From the NCBI GenBank assembly GCA_022846095.1, contig AP025583.1:3993279-4057278 (forward strand): a stretch of 64,000 nt of DNA. Direction: 5' to 3'. Source of the stretch: Oscillospiraceae bacterium (GTDB lineage Bacteria > Bacillota > Clostridia > Oscillospirales > Oscillospiraceae). Made by a program: the position numbers and the translations under genes. The notes under the pieces were generated by a model. It did not search any database, was not told the origin of the DNA, and saw only the letters and a program-made list of their open reading frames with translations. This document shows, piece by piece, positions 16,438-27,457 of the stretch (within the stretch, counting starts at the first letter, position 1; each line of letters begins with the position of its first letter).

Positions 16438-16490
16438 GCCGGCTCCTCCTTATGTGTTGCTGAGGTTTGAACCTCTGGCCGCCCCGGCGC

Positions 16491-17303
16491 TCATTTCAGC
16501 ATAATCACCGCGGCCTGGCTCCCCCGCTGGCCGTGGGTGGCGCGGTGGGACCAGTACTTGTCGCTGCTGCACACGGTGCACTCGTCCGACACCGCGATGT
16601 GCTCCGCCAGCACCCCGGCCCGCTCCAGCCGCTGGGCGTTGAGGCCCTTCAGGTCCACCTTGAACTTCCCGGTGGGCAGCACCTCGATGTAGCGCAGCGC
16701 GGCGGCGCCCAGGGCCTCGGTCATGGCGTTGGGCACGTCCTCGTGGGTCTCGAAGCAGCAGCGGCCGATGCCGGGGCCGATGGCGGCCAGGATGTCCGCC
16801 GGGTCGCTGCCGTAGTGGCCGGCCATCTTCTCCACCGCCCGCTCCGCGATGCCCAGGGCGGTGCCCCGCCAGCCCGCGTGGACGGCGGCGACCACCCGGC
16901 GCACCGGGTCGTAGAAGAGGATGGGCAGGCAGTCCGCTCCAAAGACGGTCAGCCCCAGCCCGGGCACGTCGGTCACCAGGCCGTCGGCGTCGTAGTCGGA
17001 CGTCCGGTCCAGGCCCTTGCCCGCGTCGGCGGCCGTCACGGTGCGCACCACGTCGGAGTGGACCTGGCTGGAGAACACCAGCTTGTCCGGCTGCGCCCCG
17101 ATGGCGGCGCAGAAGCGGCGGTAGTTCTCCCGCACCTTCTGCGCATCGTCCCCCCGGTTGGCCCCCAGGTTCAGGGAGGCGTAGATCCCCTCGCTCACCC
17201 CGCCCTCCCGGGTGGAGAAGCCGTGGGCGCACCCGCCCGCGGCGGATATGGCCGGGTCGTACCCGAAGGGCACGCCGTTTACGCTTGTCTGTGCCAGTTT
17301 CAT
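16491..17303 (-). CDS. pgeF: Peptidoglycan editing factor PgeF (laccase-domain, YfiH family)
   Basis: A protein of 270 aa. The family-defining metal or catalytic residues are present: His82 (SSQVHSD), Cys125 (FGADCLPI) and His142 (VHAGWRG), plus IGPGIGRCCFE. PgeF hydrolyses mis-incorporated non-Ala residues of muropeptide precursors and was formerly called polyphenol oxidase or laccase domain protein. Start ATG 17303 with AAAGGAG upstream. It is cytosolic. It is separated from secA by a short repeat element rather than an obvious terminator, so it may be co-transcribed with secA. Confidence 0.9.
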   Translation of the reverse strand: MKLAQTSVNGVPFGYDPAISAAGGCAHGFSTREGGVSEGIYASLNLGANRGDDAQKVRENYRRFCAAIGAQPDKLVFSSQVHSDVVRTVTAADAGKGLDRTSDYDADGLVTDVPGLGLTVFGADCLPILFYDPVRRVVAAVHAGWRGTALGIAERAVEKMAGHYGSDPADILAAIGPGIGRCCFETHEDVPNAMTEALGAAALRYIEVLPTGKFKVDLKGLNAQRLERAGVLAEHIAVSDECTVCSSDKYWSHRATHGQRGSQAAVIMLK

Positions 17304-17320
17304 AGTCGCTCCTTTTTCGG

Positions 17321-17424
17321 ATGGGGAATGGAAAATGGATAATTGACAATTTGGCGGGAGGGGGGCGGTGCCCCCCTCTCGTCCGCCGCAGCGAGCTTAT
17401 CAATTATCCATTCTCAATTGTCAA

Positions 17425-17427
<3 letters not shown>
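17321..17427. repeat. MITE-like intergenic repeat with terminal inverted repeats
   Basis: AATGGATAATTGA at 17334-17346 is repeated in inverse at 17400-17412, with further A/T-rich CAATTGTCAATTA at the right end and a GC-rich inverted GGGGGC/GCCCCC centre. The AT-rich arms contrast sharply with the flanking coding DNA. The right end overlaps the stop codon of secA (17425-17427). No transposase lies nearby, so it looks like a non-autonomous element. Confidence 0.65.
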
Positions 17428-20172
<2,745 letters not shown>

Positions 20173-20313
20173 GTTTTCCGTTCACCTTTCTTATCTCACG
20201 CGCCGAAGACGCGAAATGTACGCATAAAATCAGTTTAGTATACCACATCCAATTCCAATAAAAAAGGGGAAATTGTGAACAAAAAGGCCCCGGCGCGGGG
20301 GTGCGGGGGGAAT

Positions 20314-20331
20314 GTGTGCAGGTTTGCACAC
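20314..20331. promoter_or_regulatory. Palindromic operator candidate, copy 1 (GTGTGC-N6-GCACAC)
   Basis: GTGTGCAGGTTTGCACAC, with 7-bp arms (GTGTGCA/TGCACAC) and a 4-bp centre, lies 28 bp upstream of the -35 box of the HTH-kinase operon. A second copy with the same outer hexamers is at 22711-22728. Confidence 0.65.
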
Positions 20332-20359
20332 CGCAGCGGACCAAAGTCATGCTAAACTC

Positions 20360-20388
20360 TTAACAATGCCGTCCATTCCCTTTATAAT
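20360..20388 (+). promoter_or_regulatory. Promoter of the HTH-kinase operon
   Basis: TTAACA (20360-20365), a 17-bp spacer and TATAAT (20383-20388), 22 bp before the start codon. Confidence 0.8.
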
Positions 20389-20410
20389 AGAGAAAGAGGG
20401 AGGAATCGAT

Positions 20411-20821
20411 ATGAAGTCCACCCATGAGCTGCAAAATGAGATCCGCTGCGCCGCCAACCCCGGCGCCCTGGCGGGGGCCGACTTTGCGCCCCCCGCGCTG
20501 ACCGACTATCTGGAGCGGCTGCTCCCCGCCCACGGCCTGAGCGTGCGGGAGGCCATCCGCCGCTGCAACCTGGAGCGCACCTACGGCTACCAGCTCTTCA
20601 ACGGCAGGCGGCGGCCCACCCGCACCGTGCTGCTGCGCCTGGCGCTGGTGCTGGGGCTGGAGGAGGACGAGGCCCAGCGGCTTTTGAAGCTGGCGGGCCG
20701 CCCGGTGCTCTACCCCCGCAGCCGCGCCGACGCCGCGGTGCTCTACGGCCTGTCCCACAAGCTCTCCCTGGAGGAGACCGACGAGCTGCTCACCGTCCTG
20801 GGGGAGGAGAGCCTGCTGTGA
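20411..20821 (+). CDS. Helix-turn-helix (XRE-like) regulator coupled to kinase
   Basis: A protein of 136 aa from ATG 20411 with a GAGGGAGGA ribosome binding site. Residues about 33-85 form a lambda-repressor-like HTH: LTDYLERLLPAHGLSVREAI, NLERTYGYQLFNGRRRPTR (recognition region) and LLRLALVLGLEEDEAQRLLKLAG. A C-terminal helical part (90-136, LYGLSHKLSLEETDELLTVL) resembles a second interaction module. The stop overlaps the GTG start of the kinase gene (GTGA), which implies translational coupling and a shared stoichiometry. Inferred role: a DNA-binding output or partner of the kinase. The adjacent palindrome is its best candidate operator. Confidence 0.8.
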   Translation: MKSTHELQNEIRCAANPGALAGADFAPPALTDYLERLLPAHGLSVREAIRRCNLERTYGYQLFNGRRRPTRTVLLRLALVLGLEEDEAQRLLKLAGRPVLYPRSRADAAVLYGLSHKLSLEETDELLTVLGEESLL

Positions 20822-22707
20822 GCCTGGCGGAGGATTTTCAGGCCCAGTACCGCCCGGTGCTGGACGATCTGGAGCTGCCCGCGCGCATTTCCGGCGTGTA
20901 CGAGCCCGTCTCCTGCCTGGGCCGGCGGGAGGACGGGCGGCAGGTGTGGCTGCTGCGCCGCCGGGAGGACGGCGCGCCCTTCGTGCTCAAGCTCTCGGGC
21001 CCCGGCGGGGAGGACCTGGAGGAGGAATTCCGCCTGCTGCGCGCCCTCCAGGGCGTCCTGGGGGGCCGGGCCCCCGCCCCGGCCGACTGCTTTGCGGCGG
21101 GGGGCAAGCGCTACCTGGTGCGCGCCTGGGTGGAGGGGGAGACCCTGGCCCACCGCCGGGAGCGGGAGGGGGCGTGCCCGGAGTCCTTCTGCGTGGAGGT
21201 GGGCCGGGCGCTGTGCGCCCTGCTGGCGCGGCTGCACGCCATGGACCCGCCGGTCATCCACCGGGACATCAAGCCGGAGAACATCGTGCTGGGCGGGGAC
21301 GGCGGCGTGTGCCTCATCGACTTCGGCATCGCCCGGCGCTACGAGCCGGGCAAGGCGGGGGACACCCGCTTCATGGGCAGCGACGCCACCGCCGCCCCCG
21401 AGCAGTACGGCTTCTCCCAGACCGATCGGCGCACCGACCTGTACGCCCTGGGGCGCACCCTGTGCTGGATGGTCACCGGCTCCTACGGCCCCCAGGGGCT
21501 GGAGGGGGCGGCCATCTCCCCCCGGCTGCGGCGGGTGCTGAAAAAATGCACCGCCTTCGACCCCGACGACCGCTACCAGAGCGCGGAGGAGCTCTCCGCC
21601 GCCCTGCGGGGCGGGCCGGAACGGGCCTTGCGGCGGGGGCTGGCCGCGCTGCTGTGCGCCCTGGCGCTGGCGGGGGCCGCCCAGGGTGTGCTGCGCCCCT
21701 GGCGCGCCGATCCGCCGCCCCCCGCCCCGTCCGCCACCCCCGCCCAGGCCCCCTCCGCGGCCCCGTCCCAGGCCCCGCTGCCGGGGGACGAGGTGGCCTT
21801 CCCCTCGGACTGCCTGGAGCAGGTGGTGCGCGCCGCGCTGGAAAACTGGGACGCCCCGGTGACCTACGGGGATCTGGAGCGGGTGGAGCGGCTGGCCATC
21901 GTGTCCGAGCGGACCTTCCCCCCGGAGCAGAGCTACGACTACCGCGTGTGGAGCTATCTGGACGGGGAGAGCTACCATGACTACACGCCCGGGGACATCA
22001 CCGACATCTCCCTGCTGGCCTGCATGCCCAACCTGGCCGAGCTCTACCTCTGCGACCAGCGCATCAGCGACCTGTCCCCCCTGGCCGGGCTGCCCCTGAC
22101 CACCCTGGCCCTGTCGGACAACTCCATTGAGGACATCTCCGTGCTGGAGACCCTGCCCGGCCTGCGCTATATCTGGCTGGGGGGCAACCCCATCCGGGAC
22201 TACGCCCCCCTGCGGGCCGTGGAGTGGCCCGCCTACCTCAACCTGGACGGGGTGACCCTGCCCAGCCTGGACGCGCTGCGGGGCAGCCACGTGTGGCAGC
22301 TGTCCATCATGCAGGTGAAGGTGTCCGACGGCGACTGGTCGCCCCTGGCGGAGCTGCCCGACCTGCACGAGCTGGACACGCTCAACCTGCCCGAGGCGGC
22401 CCTGCCCACGCTGGGCAGACTCACCGGCCTGACCCGCCTGCGGCTGTACACCTACAACGGCGGGGATTTGACGGTTTTGAAGGATCTCGCCGCCCTGGAG
22501 GATCTCAGCCTGGACGGCCTGCCCAGCCTGGAGGGGATCCAGGACCTCACCGCCCTGCGGGTGCTGGGCCTGGACGGCGCGCCCCTGGAGGACCTGTCCC
22601 CGCTCCTGGCCCTGCCCGGCCTGGAGGAGGTGTGGTGCCCCGCTGCGCTGGGCGCGCGCCTGGAGGCGCTGGGCCCGCAGCTCCCCTTCCAGCTCCACGT
22701 CTATTAA
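20818..22707 (+). CDS. Membrane Ser/Thr protein kinase with extracellular leucine-rich repeats
   Basis: A protein of 629 aa. The cytosolic Hanks-type kinase domain (about 27-265) has the ATP lysine Lys58, catalytic HRD (148-150), Asn155, DFG (168-170) and APE (193-195). A transmembrane helix (273-292) follows, then a Pro/Ala linker (298-322) and an ectodomain with leucine-rich repeats of the LxxLxLxxNxI-DIS type (about 390-620; for example LAELYLCDQRISDLSPLAGL). No PASTA domain is present, so this is not the usual PrkC type. The start is GTG 20818, overlapping the HTH gene by 4 bp. The layout predicts an outside-sensing LRR receptor kinase signalling to the coupled HTH protein. Confidence 0.9.
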   Translation: MSLAEDFQAQYRPVLDDLELPARISGVYEPVSCLGRREDGRQVWLLRRREDGAPFVLKLSGPGGEDLEEEFRLLRALQGVLGGRAPAPADCFAAGGKRYLVRAWVEGETLAHRREREGACPESFCVEVGRALCALLARLHAMDPPVIHRDIKPENIVLGGDGGVCLIDFGIARRYEPGKAGDTRFMGSDATAAPEQYGFSQTDRRTDLYALGRTLCWMVTGSYGPQGLEGAAISPRLRRVLKKCTAFDPDDRYQSAEELSAALRGGPERALRRGLAALLCALALAGAAQGVLRPWRADPPPPAPSATPAQAPSAAPSQAPLPGDEVAFPSDCLEQVVRAALENWDAPVTYGDLERVERLAIVSERTFPPEQSYDYRVWSYLDGESYHDYTPGDITDISLLACMPNLAELYLCDQRISDLSPLAGLPLTTLALSDNSIEDISVLETLPGLRYIWLGGNPIRDYAPLRAVEWPAYLNLDGVTLPSLDALRGSHVWQLSIMQVKVSDGDWSPLAELPDLHELDTLNLPEAALPTLGRLTGLTRLRLYTYNGGDLTVLKDLAALEDLSLDGLPSLEGIQDLTALRVLGLDGAPLEDLSPLLALPGLEEVWCPAALGARLEALGPQLPFQLHVY

Positions 22708-22710
22708 AAT

Positions 22711-22728
22711 GTGTGCGGGCCCGCACAC
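22711..22728. promoter_or_regulatory. Palindromic operator candidate, copy 2 (perfect 18-bp palindrome)
   Basis: GTGTGCGGGCCCGCACAC is a perfect palindrome located 3 bp after the kinase stop codon and 73 bp before the SLH gene. It shares GTGTGC-N6-GCACAC with the site at 20314-20331. Confidence 0.6.
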
Positions 22729-22734
22729 CACTCC

Positions 22735-22782
22735 CGCCGGGATACATGCTATGCTGAGAGCATGTATCCCGGCGTATTTTTT
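22735..22782 (+). terminator. Terminator or attenuator between kinase and SLH gene
   Basis: A 16-bp perfect stem (22735-22750 with 22759-22774), an 8-nt loop and TATTTTTT. It ends 19 bp before the SLH start codon, so it could act as the kinase terminator or as an attenuator in the SLH leader. Confidence 0.75.
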
Positions 22783-22801
22783 GTGACTGAGGAGGTATTT
22801 T

Positions 22802-25800
22802 ATGAGCTGTAAGAAACTGCTCTGCGTCCTGCTGACCCTGGCCATGGCCGCGTCCCTGCTGCTGGCGCCGGCGGCGGCCTACGCGGACACGGAGGGCCAC
22901 TGGGCCGCGGGCGCCATCGACCGCTGGAGCGGGGAGGGCGTCGTCCAGGGGGCGGGGGACCGCTTCCGACCCGACGCGCCCATCACCCGGGCCGAGCTGG
23001 CGGTGATCCTGGACCGCCTGATGGCCTACCGGACCGGGGGCGGAAGCTATTCCGACGTGGTCCCCGGCGCGTGGTACGAGGGCTCCATCCAGAAGGCCGC
23101 GGCGGCGGGGGTTATGCAGGGGGACGGCGCTGGCATGCGCCCCCTGGACACCCTCACCCGGCAGGAGGCCGCCGTGCTGCTGGGCCGGGCCCTGGGTGTG
23201 TCTGAAAACGCCGGGGCGGCGGACTCCTACACCGACGCGGCGGACATCGCCGCCTGGGCCAGGGGCTACGTGGGCGGCATGACCGCCGCGGGCATCCTCC
23301 GGGGCAGCGGCGGCAGGGCCAACCCCACCGCCCCCATCACCCGGGCCGAGGTGGTCACCATCCTGGACAACGCCCTGTCCGCGCGCTACGCCGCGGCGGG
23401 CTCGTACAGCGCCGACGCCGCGGGCGACGTGGTCATCAGCGCCCCGGGCGTCACCCTGCACGACATGGCTGTCCGCGGCCGCCTCATCATCGCCGAGGGC
23501 GTGGGCGACGGCGCGGTCACCCTGGACAGCGTGCTGGTCAAGCAGGCCGTGCTGGTCCGGGGCGGCGGCGTCCACTCCATCATCATCAAGGGCAGCTCCT
23601 CCATCCCCGCCGTCACGGTGGAGCGCCGGGACGGCGCGGTGCGCGTGTCCGTGGAGGGGGCCGCCTCCGTTGAGACGGTCTACGTCAACGACGGCTCCGA
23701 CGCGGTGAAGATCGAGGGCAGCGTGTCCGCCGTCTCCGTGTCGGGCGCGGGCGCCCGGCTGGAGGTCACCGGCGACGTGGGCGAGATCCAGGTGGCCCAG
23801 GGGGCCGCGGGGGCCGCGGTCACCGTGGCCGAGGGCGCCCGTGTGGGCGTGATCACCGCCGCCGCGCCCCAGGCCCAGGTGTCCGTCGCGGGCACGGTGG
23901 ACAGGGTGGAGACCACCTCCACCGCCGCGGGCAGCGCCGTCACCACCGAAAAGACCGCCGTGGTCAAGGAGGTCGTGGCCGGGGCGGAGGGCACCACCGT
24001 GTCCGGCGCGGGCCAGGTGGAGAAGGTCACCGCCACCGGCGACGGCGTGGCCGTCACCACCCCCGGCACCAAGGTGGAGGCCGCCGAGGGCGCCGCCGGC
24101 GTCACCGTGGGCGGCGCCGAGATCAAGGGCGGCGAGACCGCCCAGGTCAAGCCCGAGACCCCCTCCGGCGGCGGGGGAGGCGGGGGGAGCTCCGCCCCGG
24201 CGGCCGTCACCGGGCTGGAAATCCGCTGCGTCAACACCAAAGCCGACTACGACGCCCTGCCCGCCTACGTGCGCACCGGCGAGGGCGGCCTTGCCTGGAA
24301 CGGGGCCGAGGCCCCCTACCTGGTGGCCCTCTTCAAGCTCAACGTCCAGCCCCCCGTGCAGGCCGAGATCCTGTGGTTCAACCCCGAAAGCGGGGAGGAC
24401 GAATCCATCGGCTCCTTTACCCTGACCGCCGAGAGCTTCGGCCAGACCGGCGCCGGGAACCGCTTTTTCACCGTGGCCTTTGACGAAACCGACCCCACCG
24501 TGGGCACCTTCACCTTCCGCCTCACCGCGGGCGGCGAACAGTTTACCTCCAAATTTGTCCGTGACCCCGCCACCCTGGCCGAGGCCCGGGATTTCTGGAG
24601 CCGGGGCGGTTATATGGCCGTGCTGGGCGCGGACGACACGCTGAGCCAGAGCTTCACCGTCCCCTCCGACAAGGCCCTGGTCATCCCCCGGGGCGTCACC
24701 CTGGCCATGGCCGGGGACGCGGCGCTGACGGTGGATCCGCACGCCATGGTCATCGTGGACGGCGGCACGCTGGCAAGCGCGGCCCCGGTGGTGAACCACG
24801 GCAGGGTCATCAACCAGTCCGGCGCCCTGGACTGCGCCATCACCAACGAGACCGTCCAGAACGGCCCCGCCGCCAAGGTGTGGCAGTACGCCGCCTGGAC
24901 GGGGAGCGCCTGGGATATGGGCGTGCTTCCCAACGTCACCAACGCGACCCACGAGGACCGCGCCCAGCCCGTGCTTGTGGTCGGTTTCACGGCGGCGGAC
25001 ATCACCCAGCTCGTCAAGGCGGCGGAGAGCGCCCGCTCCGCGGTGGAATCGGACTATGGCCACGCCACCATCGAGGCCGCCGCCTCCATGACCCTGCCCG
25101 CCGGGCAGACCCTGAGCCTGGGCCCCCGCATCGATCTGACCGTGGGACCCGACGGAAACGGCGAGCCCACCGTCCTTACTGTGGCGGGCACCCTGCGGGG
25201 CAATCCCGCCGATCCCCCGGAGGACGACAGCGAGTACGTCACCGGCGGCTTCAGCGTGCAGGAGGGCTGCGAGGTTGTCATCACCGGCGAAGCCCGGTAC
25301 ACCTGGGCCTGGCTGGAGGCCGGCGCCCTCACCCTGAAGGGGAATAGCGTGGACTTTAACGTGAACCTCACCGGCGAAACGGAGGACCTGCCCGGCGGCC
25401 GCCTGACCGTGGACGGCGCCCACGCCATCCTACGCGGCGGCATCAATCTGGTAGAGGGCGCGGACTTCGCCGCCGTGCGCTTTGTCAACGGCGGCGTCCA
25501 CGAGGGCCCCATCCTGATGGATGACAATTGGGGGGAGCCCGTCGGCCAGAACGGCGAACTCTTCCTCACCTCCCTGGATGACGTGGTGGCATTCTGGAAA
25601 GAACACCCTGACAAAGACGCCCGGCTGGGCGTGGACGTGGAGCTGAGCGGGGACTTCACCATTCCCGCGGGCCGCGTCCTGGTGCTGGAGCGCCCCGGGG
25701 ACCTCATCGTGCCCGAGGGGAAAACCCTCACCATAAGCGGCGCCCTGGTCAACAACAGCGGCGTCACGAACCGGGGGACTATCAAGGTAATGCAGGGCGG

Positions 25801-26350
25801 CGAGCTGCTGAACCACGACAGCGTGTGGAACTACGGCGAAATCACTGGCAGAGTCTCCATGGTCCGGGAGAACGAGGACATCTGGCCCGAGTTCTACCAG
25901 TACGCCGCCCTGGAGGACGACGGGACCGAGAATTGGGGTTGGAAGTTGAATCCGCTGCCCGACATTAAAATGGGTGAAGAAAACGGCAGCGTCATCGCCG
26001 CCGTGCGGGTGGACTGGGGCGACCCCGAGGGGATCTACGCCCTGCGCTCCACCGCCTTCCTGAAAGAGGTCTTCAAGGATGACAGCCGCGGCGTCTACAC
26101 CAACGCCAACGTGGAGGTGCGCGGCACCGAGGAGCAGCCTGTCAAAATGACCATCTCCGAAGGCAAGAAGCTGGAACTCCCCGGCTACATGACCCTGGCG
26201 ATCATCAACTCCTACACCACCCTGGACGTGCAGGGCACGATTACCGGCGCGGATGGGGAGGACACGGGCGCGGTGGAGCTAATCTTTGGCGCGCAGATGA
26301 CGCAAGGCTCAAGGGACAGGATCACCGCACGCTTCTATTCAGATGATTAA
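22802..26350 (+). CDS. SLH-domain cell-wall protein, 1182 aa
   Basis: A signal peptide (1-28, ending AAAYA) is followed by three N-terminal S-layer homology repeats (about 29-72, 83-127 and 141-190; signatures HWAAGAIDRW, FRPDAPITRAELAVIL, YTDAADIAAWARGY and NPTAPITRAEVVTIL), which bind pyruvylated wall polymer. Residues about 200-440 are Val/Gly/Ala-rich and look like a beta-helix or repeat-rich stalk. A Gly/Ser hinge (about 458-466) leads to a large C-terminal region with recurrent beta-solenoid-like FTIPAGRVLVLERPGDL and GKTLTISGALVNNSG segments. Start ATG 22802 with GAGGAGG upstream. It probably forms a surface-layer or adhesin component. Position and operator link it to the HTH-kinase genes. 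Confidence 0.88.
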   Translation: MSCKKLLCVLLTLAMAASLLLAPAAAYADTEGHWAAGAIDRWSGEGVVQGAGDRFRPDAPITRAELAVILDRLMAYRTGGGSYSDVVPGAWYEGSIQKAAAAGVMQGDGAGMRPLDTLTRQEAAVLLGRALGVSENAGAADSYTDAADIAAWARGYVGGMTAAGILRGSGGRANPTAPITRAEVVTILDNALSARYAAAGSYSADAAGDVVISAPGVTLHDMAVRGRLIIAEGVGDGAVTLDSVLVKQAVLVRGGGVHSIIIKGSSSIPAVTVERRDGAVRVSVEGAASVETVYVNDGSDAVKIEGSVSAVSVSGAGARLEVTGDVGEIQVAQGAAGAAVTVAEGARVGVITAAAPQAQVSVAGTVDRVETTSTAAGSAVTTEKTAVVKEVVAGAEGTTVSGAGQVEKVTATGDGVAVTTPGTKVEAAEGAAGVTVGGAEIKGGETAQVKPETPSGGGGGGGSSAPAAVTGLEIRCVNTKADYDALPAYVRTGEGGLAWNGAEAPYLVALFKLNVQPPVQAEILWFNPESGEDESIGSFTLTAESFGQTGAGNRFFTVAFDETDPTVGTFTFRLTAGGEQFTSKFVRDPATLAEARDFWSRGGYMAVLGADDTLSQSFTVPSDKALVIPRGVTLAMAGDAALTVDPHAMVIVDGGTLASAAPVVNHGRVINQSGALDCAITNETVQNGPAAKVWQYAAWTGSAWDMGVLPNVTNATHEDRAQPVLVVGFTAADITQLVKAAESARSAVESDYGHATIEAAASMTLPAGQTLSLGPRIDLTVGPDGNGEPTVLTVAGTLRGNPADPPEDDSEYVTGGFSVQEGCEVVITGEARYTWAWLEAGALTLKGNSVDFNVNLTGETEDLPGGRLTVDGAHAILRGGINLVEGADFAAVRFVNGGVHEGPILMDDNWGEPVGQNGELFLTSLDDVVAFWKEHPDKDARLGVDVELSGDFTIPAGRVLVLERPGDLIVPEGKTLTISGALVNNSGVTNRGTIKVMQGGELLNHDSVWNYGEITGRVSMVRENEDIWPEFYQYAALEDDGTENWGWKLNPLPDIKMGEENGSVIAAVRVDWGDPEGIYALRSTAFLKEVFKDDSRGVYTNANVEVRGTEEQPVKMTISEGKKLELPGYMTLAIINSYTTLDVQGTITGADGEDTGAVELIFGAQMTQGSRDRITARFYSDD

Positions 26351-26371
26351 CCTATCTTCCACCTTTGGACA

Positions 26372-26418
26372 GGGGAGGGCCCCCGGCGCGCCAGCGCCGG
26401 GGGCCCTCCCCGTTTTTC
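26372..26418. terminator. Strong terminator after the SLH gene
   Basis: An 18-bp perfect GC-rich stem (26372-26389 with 26394-26411), a 4-nt loop and TTTTT. The convergent DUF2284 gene ends 4 bp later. Confidence 0.85.
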
Positions 26419-26421
26419 CGT

Positions 26422-26949
26422 TCACACCAGCATGCAGCTGGTGTAGGTCAGCGTGCGGGGCCCGTAGTAGTACCCCAGCCCGGATTTCTCGCACACCCGG
26501 CTCACCAGCAGGCCGTAGGCCTCCATGGAGGGCCAGGCCCGGTCCGGGAAGCGGCAGGGCGCGTCCGGGTAGGTGCACGCCCCGCACAGGGTGCACCCGC
26601 CCGCCCCCATGGGCAGGCAGTCCGGGCAGCGCGCCCGCACCCGGGCGGTGAAGGCGGCGAAGCGCCGCTTGTGCAGCGCCTCGGTGGCGAGCATGGTCTC
26701 CACGTCGAAGTCGTCCTCCAGCGCCCCGGTGGACTGCACCAGCACGCCGCCGCCGTACGCCGCCGCCCGGGCGGCGATCTCCTCCAGGGTGCCGCAGCCC
26801 GGCGGGCAGCACCAGGTCTTGCCGTAGCTGTGGCAGCGGTCGGCGGCGCACATCTGCCGCACCTCGGGCAAAAACTCCAGCGCCCCCGGCCCCAGCGCCC
26901 CCGCGTGGCTGAACCCGGCCTCCAGAGCCAGGGCGATCAATTCCTCCAT
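26422..26949 (-). CDS. DUF2284 cysteine-rich metal-binding protein
   Basis: A protein of 175 aa from ATG 26949 (an in-frame GTG at 26958 is less likely). It has conserved cysteines arranged as in DUF2284: CAADRCHSYGKTWCCPPGCG in the N-terminal half and CPDC...GGCTLCGACTYPDAPCR in the C-terminal half, the latter like a 4Fe-4S or zinc cluster. DUF2284 proteins are small predicted metal-binding proteins of anaerobes; their reaction is unknown. There is no signal peptide, so it is cytosolic. It is transcribed away from the VOC gene and convergent to the SLH gene. The annotation is by cysteine pattern and length. Confidence 0.8.
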   Translation of the reverse strand: MEELIALALEAGFSHAGALGPGALEFLPEVRQMCAADRCHSYGKTWCCPPGCGTLEEIAARAAAYGGGVLVQSTGALEDDFDVETMLATEALHKRRFAAFTARVRARCPDCLPMGAGGCTLCGACTYPDAPCRFPDRAWPSMEAYGLLVSRVCEKSGLGYYYGPRTLTYTSCMLV

Positions 26950-26993
26950 CGCAAGCACCTTTTTTCTCTCTTTTCAATACGCAAAACTTTTCA

Positions 26994-27356
26994 TTATGTA
27001 AACTCAACTATCACTATCTCGTTTCCGTCAATATCGCTTAAGCGGACCTCGTAAGTTCCCCAATCATATCGAATGGCATCAGACAGTAAAACCCCTTTCC
27101 CCTTCAAACATTCCATTGTTGTATCAAGAGAATCTGTTTCAAATACGAAGGATTGATACCCGGTCGGTTGTACGTTGCATTTTATGCAATCCCATATGCA
27201 AAGGGTGGGGGCGTTTTGTATAAAGCCAAAATAAACCCCATTTGAATTGTCGTCATCGGTTTTGATAACGGGGACTTCTAGTATATCCCCATAAAACGCA
27301 ATCAGTTCTTTCGCCTGTTTAGAAAAAATATTCGTGCAGCAGTATCCTGTTATCAT
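26994..27356 (-). CDS. VOC (glyoxalase/bleomycin resistance) family protein
   Basis: A protein of 120 aa with the paired beta-alpha-beta-beta-beta modules of the vicinal oxygen chelate fold. AKELIAFYGDILEVPVI is the N-terminal module. YQSFVFETDSLDTTMECLKG and DPDGNEI-like DIDGNEIVIVEF end the C-terminal module. Start ATG 27356 with AAGGAGGA upstream. The base composition is much lower in GC than that of its neighbours (many AAA, AAT, TTT codons), so recent acquisition is likely. The metal ligands are incomplete by eye, so it may be a binding rather than a catalytic protein. The substrate is unknown. Confidence 0.8.
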   Translation of the reverse strand: MITGYCCTNIFSKQAKELIAFYGDILEVPVIKTDDDNSNGVYFGFIQNAPTLCIWDCIKCNVQPTGYQSFVFETDSLDTTMECLKGKGVLLSDAIRYDWGTYEVRLSDIDGNEIVIVEFT

Positions 27357-27457
27357 CTTCTCACCATCCTCCTTGTTTGCCCATTGTACCACAGAAGATT
27401 TGATGGTAAAATAGATTTATCTATACACTTTTACCTTCGATCCAAAGGAGCTTACCG

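Noticed and set aside
22547-25423. 958-aa minus frame opposite the SLH protein
   Set aside because: It is a shadow of the SLH gene; the + frame has a signal peptide, SLH repeats and a proper ribosome binding site.
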